Assembly (NCBI GenBank): GCA_964579415.1
Contig: CAZOGW010000176.1
Location: 1-5,196, forward strand
DNA: 5,196 bases
Source: CAZOGW01 sp964579415
GTDB taxonomy: Bacteria > Actinomycetota > Acidimicrobiia > Spongiisociales > UBA5794
Direction of reading: 5' to 3'
Shown here: piece after piece, positions 1 to 5,196 of the stretch
Numbering within the stretch: the stretch's first letter is position 1
Layout: each line of letters begins with the position of its first letter
Made by a program: the position numbers and the translations under genes
The notes under the pieces: generated by a model
Seen by the model: the letters and a program-made list of their open reading frames with translations, nothing else
The model's database searches: none
What the model was told of the DNA's origin: nothing

Positions 1-2
1 TC

Positions 3-107
3 CTCCACGGACTGGGGATCCGGTCGCTGGTGAGCCACCCGCCGACGCTGGAGCAACTCTTCCTGCGTCACTACGCCGACCGCCCGGAAGACACCGGGCC
101 GGCGTGA
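3..107 (+). CDS. ABC transporter ATP-binding protein, C-terminal end (partial)
   Basis: Only the last 34 codons and the TGA stop are in the window; the nucleotide-binding core lies upstream. The visible tail contains SHPPTLEQLFLRHY, which matches the 'PPTLEELFL' segment typical of the C-terminus of drug-exporter type ABC ATPases (the DrrA/COG1131 style, from memory). Its stop overlaps the GTG start of the permease by 4 bp (GTGA), so the two are almost certainly co-translated and form one exporter, with this subunit hydrolysing ATP on the cytoplasmic face. No Walker motifs can be checked here. The identification rests on the tail motif and the coupling to a permease. Confidence 0.8.
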   Translation, partial: LHGLGIRSLVSHPPTLEQLFLRHYADRPEDTGPA

Positions 108-1726
108 CCACCGCAGCCGCCGCCGGGCCGGGGGGAACCCTCACCGGGACGGGCACGCTGGTCCGCTTCGCCCTGCGCCGGGACCGGGTGCGGCTCCCGG
201 TGTGGGTCGGTTCCATCGTGCTGTTCCTGGTGGCCACCGCCGCCTCCTTCCCCGGCTTGTACGCCGACCCGGCATCCCGCCAGGCGCGGGCGGCGGTGAT
301 GGGGAACCCGGCGGCGGTCGCCTTCGGCGGGCCCCGCATCGGGTTCGACGACTACACCTTCGGCGCCATGCTCACCAACGAGATGCTGGGCTACGTCGCC
401 CTGGCGGCGGCACTGATGAGCATCCTGCTGGTCGTCCGCCACACCCGGGCCGACGAGGAGGCGGGCCGCACCGAACTGGTGCTGGCCAGCATGGTGGGCC
501 GGCATGCTCCGGTGGCTGCCGCCCTCGCCGTGGCGGCCCTGGCCAACCTGGCGGTGGTGGTGCTGTCGGCGCTGGGGCTGGGAAGCCTGGGCATCGAGAG
601 CATCGGCTGGGCGGGGTCGTGGCTCTTCGCCGCTGCCGCCGGTTCGGTGGGGCTGGTGTTCGCCGCCGTCGCCGCCGTGACCGCTCAGGTGACGGAATAT
701 TCCCGGGGGGCGTCGGCGATGGCGGGGCTGACCCTGGGGGTCGCCTACCTCCTCAGGGCCGTGGGCGACATCGGCAACGGGGTGCTGTCCTGGCTGTCGC
801 CGGTGGGCTGGGCGCAGCGCACCTACGCCTACGTCGACGAGCGCTGGTGGCCGCTGCTCCTCTCGCTGGCGCTCACCGCCCTGCTGATCCTGGCGGCCGG
901 TGCCCTCGGCTCGCGCCGGGACCACGGTGCCGGGCTGCGGGCGGTCCGTCCCGGCCCCGCCGCCGGGAGCCTGGCGAGCCCTCTCGGGCTGGCGCTGCGG
1001 TTGCAGCGGGGCGCCCTCCTCGGATGGGGGTTGTCGTTCCTCGCCTTCGGGCTGGTGTACGGCACACTGCTGGGGGAGGTGGAGGGATTCGCCGCCGAGC
1101 TGGGTGCCGTCGAGGACATGCTGGCCGGGATCGGCGACGACCTCGCCGACGCCTTCCTGTCACTGCTGGTCTCGCTGCTCGCCATGACCGCGGCCATCTT
1201 CGCCCTGCTGGCAACCCTGCGTGCCCGCGGCGAGGAGACCTCGGGGCGCGCCGAGCCGGTGCTGGCGGCCGCGGTGGGACGGGGCCGCTGGCTGGCGAGC
1301 CACGCCACCGTGGCCCTGGCCGGCAGCGCCGCCGTTATGGTGCTCGGCGCCATCGGGCTCGGAATCTCGGGAGCGCTGACCCTCGACGACGGCACCATCC
1401 TTCCCGCCGTGCTCGGGGCCTCCCTGGTGCAGTTGACGCCGCTGCTGTTCACCGTGGCGGTGGCGGTGGCGCTCTTCGGGCTGGCTCCCCGGGCCGCCGC
1501 GGCGGCGTGGCTGGTGGTCGCCTACGGCCTCGGCGTCGGGCTCCTCGGTGGTCTCCTCGGCCTCCCCCAGTGGACCATCCGGCTGTCCCCGTTCAACCTG
1601 GTCCCACTCCTCCCCGCCGACGACCTCACCTTCGGCCCGATCCTGATCCTTGCAGGCATCTCCGCAGCCTTGCTCGCGCTCGGCTTCGCCGCCTTCCGCA
1701 AGCGCGACATCACCACGACGGCCTGA
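104..1726 (+). CDS. ABC transporter permease, polyketide-antibiotic-exporter-like, two-halved
   Basis: This 540-aa integral membrane protein is the membrane subunit of an ABC exporter and pairs with the ATPase just upstream. About 12 hydrophobic segments can be seen, near residues 31-49, 94-111, 136-160, 172-195, 205-222, 248-268, 304-323, 352-371, 401-421, 433-459, 464-487 and 511-531. The protein is an internal duplication: the cytoplasmic loop at 115-133 (EEAGRTELVLASMVGR) recurs at 375-393 (EETSGRAEPVLAAAVGR), and each half later has an LSP motif (231 and 495) before its last membrane segment. This build, and the N-terminal 'RFALRRDRVRLPVWVG' segment, fit the actinobacterial family annotated as putative exporter of polyketide antibiotics (COG3559-like, from memory). 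The GTG start is chosen because it overlaps the ATPase stop; only a weak GGAAGA lies 12 nt upstream, consistent with translational coupling. The substrate cannot be told from sequence, and the family name does not prove antibiotic export. Confidence 0.88.
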   Translation: MTTAAAAGPGGTLTGTGTLVRFALRRDRVRLPVWVGSIVLFLVATAASFPGLYADPASRQARAAVMGNPAAVAFGGPRIGFDDYTFGAMLTNEMLGYVALAAALMSILLVVRHTRADEEAGRTELVLASMVGRHAPVAAALAVAALANLAVVVLSALGLGSLGIESIGWAGSWLFAAAAGSVGLVFAAVAAVTAQVTEYSRGASAMAGLTLGVAYLLRAVGDIGNGVLSWLSPVGWAQRTYAYVDERWWPLLLSLALTALLILAAGALGSRRDHGAGLRAVRPGPAAGSLASPLGLALRLQRGALLGWGLSFLAFGLVYGTLLGEVEGFAAELGAVEDMLAGIGDDLADAFLSLLVSLLAMTAAIFALLATLRARGEETSGRAEPVLAAAVGRGRWLASHATVALAGSAAVMVLGAIGLGISGALTLDDGTILPAVLGASLVQLTPLLFTVAVAVALFGLAPRAAAAAWLVVAYGLGVGLLGGLLGLPQWTIRLSPFNLVPLLPADDLTFGPILILAGISAALLALGFAAFRKRDITTTA

Positions 1727-1734
1727 GGCGGGCA

Positions 1735-1784
1735 GTACTTGGTACTTGGTACTTGGTATCCGCGACTACCAAGTACCAAGTACC
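1735..1784. repeat. Palindromic TACTTGG heptad repeat, copy A (18-bp stem, 8-nt loop)
   Basis: Three TACTTGG heptads (1736-1756) are followed by TA, the spacer TCCGCGAC (1759-1766), then TA and two CCAAGTA heptads (1769-1782) ending in CC. Positions 1741-1758 and 1767-1784 are perfect reverse complements, giving an 18-bp stem with an 8-nt loop. The element fills most of the 62-bp gap between two convergent genes: it starts 8 bp after the permease stop and ends 4 bp before the stop codon of the minus-strand ATPase gene. As RNA it could act as a bidirectional terminator or 3'-end protector, but there is no clear U-tract (only TTTCCT follows on the plus strand). A second copy lies at 5071-5113 between divergent genes, so termination is not its only possible role. 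Confidence 0.93.
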
Positions 1785-1788
1785 TTTC

Positions 1789-2787
1789 CTAGAACACCGG
1801 TCCCTTCGGCCCGCGCCTCACCACCGCGGCCCACACCGTCTCGTAATGATCCCTGTCGAAGGGGTCGATGTGGGGGAGGACGAACTCGTCCCAGGCGAGT
1901 CGCAGCGGGTCTTCGGCGGTGTCGTGGACGCGCAGCCCGGCGGGGACGCGCTCGAGCACGGCACGCAGGCTCATCGGGGTCTCCACCCGGATCCGGGCGT
2001 CGCTGGCGGTGAACGAGGAGTTCACCTCGACGGCGAGGCGGGCGGTGAGGTCGACGAAGGCGGCCTTCATGGTGGGGTGACGCCGCTTCAGCATCGACGA
2101 CAGCTCCTCCTCGGTGGGGAAGCCCTTCTCCCAGATGATCCATCGGTCGGCGAACGCCTTGTTGAGGGTCTGGGTGCCGGCGTAGTCGCGCAGGTCGGTG
2201 GGGTTGAGGGTGCCGCAGATGCGCACGTCGGGGCGGAGCCGCACCGTCTCGCCGGTAGGGAGTTCCAGCGCCCGGTGACGGTCGAGGAGGCCGTGGAGGG
2301 CGAACAGGGTCTCGGCGCCGGCGGCGTTGAGCTCGGAGAGATTGAGCAGCGCCGGGCCCCGCAGTGCCCGGGTGATGTCCCCGTCCTGCCAGCGGCTCTC
2401 GGTGCCGCCCCTGCCGTCGCCGTGTAGCTTCACCGATCCGATCAGGGTGATGTCGCGCACCTCCCCGGTGAGGGGGATGCGGTAGTGGGGGAGTCGCAGC
2501 AGGGCGGCGAACTGCTCCAGGTCGTGGTCCTTGCCGGTCCCCATGTGGCCCCGCAGCGCCAGGTGGAGCGGGCTGTCGTCGAAGTGACGGCGGCGCGCCT
2601 GCTCGAGCCGGGCCAGCTTGTAGAGCATGCCCAGGTCGACGTAGTACGGATCGGGGTCGGGGATATGGTCGAGTCGCAGCTCGTAGTCGGGCAGCTCCCG
2701 GGGGACCACCGTGGTCTCCAGCTCGACCGGGGGCCCGGCCCCGGCCGGGTCTTGGAACGTGACGGTGGTGGGCTGGGTGTCAGGCAC
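1789..2787 (-). CDS. CobS/MoxR-type AAA+ ATPase with altered Walker A and B metal ligands
   Basis: This 332-aa cytosolic AAA+ ATPase probably forms a ring that works with the VWA protein encoded just upstream. The GTG at 2787 is chosen because AAGGAG (2798-2793) lies 5 nt before it and the family homology begins soon after; the frame stays open to 2979, but that extension is antisense-like read-through of the upstream gene's end. Motifs in order: P-loop GHMGTGKD (80-87), Walker B region LLNLSE (147-152), sensor 1 Asn in GTLNPTD (N195), probable arginine finger in FADRW (R215), sensor 2 in MSLR (R275). The layout closely follows cobaltochelatase CobS as remembered, including the DLIG-like segment 'DITLIG' and a matching gap-free Walker B block. 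Two oddities: residue 87 is Asp where Ser/Thr is expected, and residue 151 is Ser where the Walker B Asp is expected, while Glu152 is kept. ATP hydrolysis is therefore probable but not certain. It overlaps the upstream gene by 8 bp. No cobalamin genes are visible, so a cobS symbol is not assigned. Confidence 0.87.
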   Translation of the reverse strand: MPDTQPTTVTFQDPAGAGPPVELETTVVPRELPDYELRLDHIPDPDPYYVDLGMLYKLARLEQARRRHFDDSPLHLALRGHMGTGKDHDLEQFAALLRLPHYRIPLTGEVRDITLIGSVKLHGDGRGGTESRWQDGDITRALRGPALLNLSELNAAGAETLFALHGLLDRHRALELPTGETVRLRPDVRICGTLNPTDLRDYAGTQTLNKAFADRWIIWEKGFPTEEELSSMLKRRHPTMKAAFVDLTARLAVEVNSSFTASDARIRVETPMSLRAVLERVPAGLRVHDTAEDPLRLAWDEFVLPHIDPFDRDHYETVWAAVVRRGPKGPVF

Positions 2788-5008
2788 CGGGTCTCCTTGC
2801 AGTGATGAGATCTCGTTGGGGGCCGTTGCTGAGCGGGATGCGGGTGGCGACCTCGGAGGGTTGCGACCACCAGCCGTGGCCGCCCATGGTGGCCAGGGTA
2901 CGGAACAGGGTGGAGCGGACGCCGTCGACCATGGCACGGGCCAGCTCGTCGGGGCGCTCCACCACCTGGTTGCGGGCATAGGCGGCCTGCACCGTGGTGT
3001 CGCCGATGCCGATGCCGAGCACCGTGGTGCCGGCGTGCTCGATGGCGTCGACGGAGTCGGCCAGCGCCTCCACCGAGCCGCGGGTCATGCCGTCGGCGAG
3101 CACCACCAGGATGCGGTTGGCCACGGATCGCCCACCGAGGCGGCCGGCGGCGAACGCCAGGTTGAACTCGTCGACGTTGGCTGCCTTGTCGAACATCGAC
3201 ACCGGCGGAGCGGCCTCCGGGTCGCGGCGGGCGGCCTGGCTCGACGGCCCCGGCTGCGCCGCGGTCCAGAACAGCCCGGCCATGAGGTCCTCGACGGCGC
3301 GCCAGCGGTCGTCGAACGCCTTCACCAGGTAGTGGTTGACGGTGCGGGTGAGCCGCTCGGCGGCCCCGCCCTGGGTGCGGCGCAGCGCCCCGGTGGCGAG
3401 GTGGCGCCGTTCGGAGAACGACCGTTCGGTGTCGTCGTCGCGGGCGGCGAAGGAGCGGTTGAACAGGGCCACTTCGAACTCGATCTGCAGCTCGTCGCAG
3501 AGGCGGGCCAGCGTCCACGCCCCCAGGCCGGCGGCAGCCATCGCCCACGGCGTCTTGCGGCCACCGGGCTGGGGGCGGGGCTGCAGCATCGAGGCGGAGC
3601 CGTCCACCAGGACGCTCACCGCGTAGGAGCGCCGCATCGGCAGATCGCGCCGCTCGAACATGCGGTCGTAGATGCCGGCGCCGAGGAGCAGGGCGGCATA
3701 GGGGGACAGGTCGCCGGCGTCGTAGCCGGTGCGCAGGCCGCGGCGTTGGTTGGCGAGGAAGAGCGGGTAGAGCTCCCCGGAGACGCGCCGCTGGGCAACC
3801 TTCCAGTCGCGGGCGGCGGCGTCGATGAGCGCCCGTCCCTCCGCGCCGAAGTTGCGGAAGAGCTCGGGGAAGCGGCCCACGATGAGCTTGCCGCCCTGCC
3901 CGGTGGGCAGGTAGACGGTGGGGGCCTCGGAGACGCGCACCACCTGGTCGGTGGCGGGATCACCGGCCTGGTCGGCTTCGCCGAGACGGCCCGCCTCGGC
4001 GCTCACCGTCTGCGACGCCTGGCGGGTGTCGTCATAAGAAGCGGCGTCCTGCAGCGTCGGGGTGATGATGCGCACGGCGTCCACGGACTCGGCGATGGCG
4101 TGTGCGTCCGCCTCGCCGGAGGCCTTCCGCGCCGTGCGGCCGGCGTCGGGGGCGGCGTTGGTGACCAGCCCGTGCATGCGGGCAATCGCCAGCAGGTCCA
4201 GGGCGGCGGTGGCGACGTCCCACGGATCGTCGACGTCGGCGAGCCGGTCGAGCACGTCCATGGCGTCGTCGAGGGCGGCTGCCACCGGGGGGGACACCCT
4301 GCGTTGCAGGTCCTGCCGCTCCTCGTAGCCGCCGGTGAGGAGGAAACAGCACAGGGCGTACTGCCCCAGAGGGTTCGACTGGTGGAAGGCCCGGGGAGTT
4401 GCCGCCCGGTACAGGTCGGCGAGCACCGAGCGGATGCCGGCATAAGCCGTCAGGTGGCGCCTCTCCTGGCGGGCGTCCTCCAGCGCCATGAACAGGGCCA
4501 CTCCGGCGTCGCCGGCCACCCGGTCGAGGGCGTCGAGGAGCCGGACAGGGAGATTCTCGACCTCGGCCGGGTCCGCCGGATCATCGTGCGCCTCGGTCCC
4601 GGCAGGGGGGAACAGTGACAGCGGCCCGTCGCGGAGGGACCGGGGTCGGGCCGGCGGGTCGCCGGCATGGACCTTCCACTGCTCGGGTACCGGTCGTAGC
4701 TGTTCGAGGTCGGTGGCGATGAGGTGCACCGCCTCGTGGAGGGCGCTGGTGAGGGCCACCTCGGTGGGGGTCACCGGCGCCGCCCGGGCGTAGGCCGCCT
4801 GGAACAGGCCGGGGTCGAGCACGATCTCCCCCTCGGCGGCGGCGGTGTGCGACCCGAGGCGGATCTGTAGCTCGTCGTTGCCGGCGATGGCCCGCACGAT
4901 GCGCGTCACAGCAGGCGCCACCCGCTGGTAGCGGGCGACGACCGCCTCGATGGCCCGTTCCTCGACGGGCAGGATCTCGCGCAGCAGTGATTGGTTCTGG
5001 TCGCGCAT
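2780..5008 (-). CDS. CobT-like VWA (MIDAS) protein with N-terminal HExxH motif
   Basis: This 742-aa protein is probably soluble; no signal peptide or membrane segment is seen. Residues 1-200 form a mostly helical region with HEAVH (91-95) and ALEDARQE (175-182), the latter resembling the 'ALEQARVE' segment of CobT as remembered. Linkers rich in Ala, Asp and Pro follow around 110-150 and 320-370. The segment DLSPYAALLLGAGIYDRMF (433-451) leads into a C-terminal VWA domain: strand YAVSVLVD (462-469), MIDAS DGSAS (469-473), NVDEFNLAFA (611-620, like CobT 'NIDGEAL'), VVLADG with D639, and VLGIGIGD (663-670). The order and wording match the CobT VWA domain, which binds the CobS ring through a metal ion. 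It is the first gene of a two-gene operon and its TGA overlaps the GTG of the ATPase. The ATG at 5008 is chosen because the in-frame extension to 5140 only translates the intergenic repeat; there is no good Shine-Dalgarno, so translation may be leaderless. Substrate and pathway are unknown. Confidence 0.87.
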   Translation of the reverse strand: MRDQNQSLLREILPVEERAIEAVVARYQRVAPAVTRIVRAIAGNDELQIRLGSHTAAAEGEIVLDPGLFQAAYARAAPVTPTEVALTSALHEAVHLIATDLEQLRPVPEQWKVHAGDPPARPRSLRDGPLSLFPPAGTEAHDDPADPAEVENLPVRLLDALDRVAGDAGVALFMALEDARQERRHLTAYAGIRSVLADLYRAATPRAFHQSNPLGQYALCCFLLTGGYEERQDLQRRVSPPVAAALDDAMDVLDRLADVDDPWDVATAALDLLAIARMHGLVTNAAPDAGRTARKASGEADAHAIAESVDAVRIITPTLQDAASYDDTRQASQTVSAEAGRLGEADQAGDPATDQVVRVSEAPTVYLPTGQGGKLIVGRFPELFRNFGAEGRALIDAAARDWKVAQRRVSGELYPLFLANQRRGLRTGYDAGDLSPYAALLLGAGIYDRMFERRDLPMRRSYAVSVLVDGSASMLQPRPQPGGRKTPWAMAAAGLGAWTLARLCDELQIEFEVALFNRSFAARDDDTERSFSERRHLATGALRRTQGGAAERLTRTVNHYLVKAFDDRWRAVEDLMAGLFWTAAQPGPSSQAARRDPEAAPPVSMFDKAANVDEFNLAFAAGRLGGRSVANRILVVLADGMTRGSVEALADSVDAIEHAGTTVLGIGIGDTTVQAAYARNQVVERPDELARAMVDGVRSTLFRTLATMGGHGWWSQPSEVATRIPLSNGPQRDLITARRPGA

Positions 5009-5016
5009 AACCGTGG

Positions 5017-5022
5017 ATTGTC
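5017..5022 (-). promoter_or_regulatory. Candidate -10 element of a leaderless promoter for the VWA-ATPase operon
   Basis: Read on the minus strand, GACAAT (4 of 6 to TATAAT, including the key A at position 2 and the final T) ends 8 nt before the ATG at 5008. That spacing would place transcription start at or next to the A of the ATG, giving a leaderless mRNA, in keeping with the missing Shine-Dalgarno. No convincing -35 sits 17 nt upstream. An alternative TTGACC (5035-5030) is 17 nt from GGTTAT (5012-5007), but that would start transcription inside the gene, so it is less likely. Confidence 0.33.
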
Positions 5023-5035
5023 CCACAGGGGTCAA
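5018..5035. promoter_or_regulatory. Operator-like imperfect dyad over the operon promoter
   Basis: TTGTCCC (5018-5024) and GGGTCAA (5029-5035) are reverse complements at 6 of 7 positions, separated by 4 nt. This is the size and symmetry expected of a site for a dimeric repressor. It overlaps the candidate -10 of the minus-strand operon, where a bound protein would block transcription. The evidence is symmetry and position only; a chance dyad of this strength in GC-rich DNA cannot be excluded, and no regulator gene is nearby. Confidence 0.27.
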
Positions 5036-5070
5036 GTCGGGGAGTTCGTGTGACGTCTCCGCGAGTGGGA

Positions 5071-5113
5071 GGTACTTGGTATCCGCGACTACCAAGTACC
5101 AAGTACCAAGTAC
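5071..5113. repeat. Palindromic TACTTGG heptad repeat, copy B (asymmetric arms)
   Basis: One full TACTTGG heptad (5073-5079, preceded by GG) leads to TA, the same TCCGCGAC spacer (5082-5089), then TA and three CCAAGTA heptads (5092-5112). The perfect stem is 11 bp (5071-5081 with 5090-5100). The 37 bp at 5071-5107 are identical to 1748-1784, in the same orientation. The copy lies in the 150-bp gap between two divergent genes, about 60 bp upstream of the VWA gene start and 45 bp upstream of the M16 start. It differs from copy A only in how many heptads sit on each side, three plus two there against one plus three here. Confidence 0.93.
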
Positions 5114-5145
5114 TTCTTGTTCTGAGCTAGGCCGGACCATCCTCC

Positions 5146-5151
5146 TATCAT
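5146..5151 (+). promoter_or_regulatory. Candidate -10 element of a leaderless promoter for the M16 peptidase gene
   Basis: TATCAT matches TATAAT at 5 of 6 positions and ends 7 nt before the ATG at 5159, so transcription would start at or beside the start codon. No Shine-Dalgarno is seen on this strand before the ATG: the CCTCCT at 5141-5146 is pyrimidine-rich and cannot pair with anti-SD. No clear -35 is found; TTGTTC at 5117-5122 is 23 nt away, too far for a standard spacer. Confidence 0.42.
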
Positions 5152-5158
5152 CCTGCTG

Positions 5159-5196
5159 ATGGACTACTCCCTCACGACGCTTCCCAACGGCCTGCG
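5159..5196 (+). CDS. Probable M16-family zinc peptidase, N-terminus (partial)
   Basis: Only the first 12 codons are present, reading MDYSLTTLPNGL, with the next codon cut by the window end. The phrase 'TTLPNGLR(V)' near the N-terminus is the usual opening strand of bacterial M16 peptidases (insulinase/processing-peptidase family, YmxG type), which continue 'VV..' and then reach an HxxEH zinc motif well outside this window. The gene runs divergently from the VWA-ATPase operon and has a good -10 box placed for a leaderless transcript. The call rests on a short motif, so another protein opening with the same strand is possible. Confidence 0.6.
   Translation, partial: MDYSLTTLPNGL

Noticed and set aside
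71..925. A minus-strand open frame opposite the permease
   Set aside because: Its translation is rich in Arg, Gly, His and Gln and looks like a shadow; the permease on the other strand has clear membrane segments and family motifs.
1735..1784. A CRISPR array or tRNA-like element
   Set aside because: The units are 7 bp and directly abutting, with no variable spacers and no cas genes; the fold is a plain hairpin without tRNA features.
202..2427. A long plus-strand open frame running through the permease gene, the repeat and the ATPase gene
   Set aside because: It is out of frame with the permease, antisense to the ATPase, and its translation is a Gly/Arg/Ala-rich string with no recognisable domain, typical of a shadow frame in high-GC DNA.
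2788..2979. An N-terminal extension of the ATPase to an ATG at 2979
   Set aside because: It would overlap the VWA gene by 200 bp and adds Trp/Pro/Ser-rich sequence; the GTG at 2787 has a proper AAGGAG 5 nt upstream.
2711..4618. A long plus-strand open frame opposite the VWA gene
   Set aside because: It is antisense to a gene with clear VWA motifs, and its product is a Gly/Val/His-rich string with no domain order. High GC and third-position bias explain its length.
5007..5035. TTGACC and GGTTAT with a 17-nt spacer as the main promoter of the VWA operon
   Set aside because: The -10 would overlap the ATG, so transcription would start inside the gene, and GGTTAT lacks the conserved A at position 2.
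1735..5113. A composite transposon with the repeats as terminal inverted repeats
   Set aside because: The two copies are in direct orientation, each is itself palindromic, no transposase lies between them and no target-site duplication is seen.

Overview
This is a high-GC, densely coding bacterial window. The protein families, GTG starts and probable leaderless promoters suggest an actinobacterium, possibly an uncultured lineage such as Acidimicrobiia; that placement is an impression, because no marker gene is present.

Layout, left to right. (1) Plus strand, 3-107: the last 34 codons of an ABC transporter ATPase, whose stop overlaps the GTG start of a 540-aa, roughly 12-TM ABC permease (104-1726). 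The permease resembles the 'exporter of polyketide antibiotics' type and is built from two related halves. (2) 1735-1784: an intergenic repeat made of TACTTGG heptads facing CCAAGTA heptads around an 8-nt loop, TCCGCGAC. (3) Minus strand, 5008 down to 1789: a two-gene operon. The first gene (742 aa) is a CobT-like protein with an HExxH-bearing N-terminal region and a C-terminal von Willebrand factor A (VWA) domain with a MIDAS motif. The second (332 aa, 8-bp overlap) is a CobS/MoxR-type AAA+ ATPase. (4) 5009-5158: a divergent intergenic region with a candidate leaderless promoter for each flanking gene, an operator-like dyad, and a second copy of the heptad repeat (5071-5113). (5) 5159 to the window end: the first 12 codons of a probable M16 zinc peptidase on the plus strand.

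How the genes work together. The ABC ATPase and permease form one exporter. The VWA protein and AAA+ ATPase almost certainly form one complex, as CobS-CobT and other MoxR-VWA pairs do: the ATPase ring remodels a target and the VWA protein acts as metal-dependent adaptor. No cobalamin genes or chelatase large subunit are visible, so the target is unknown.

Most interesting points. The AAA+ protein has Asp where Walker A normally has Ser/Thr, and Ser where Walker B normally has Asp, an apparent reciprocal exchange of the two Mg-binding positions. Its partner carries an HExxH motif and a downstream acidic EDARQE segment that could complete a zinc site. The operon is bracketed by direct copies of the same palindromic heptad repeat, with 37 bp identical between them.
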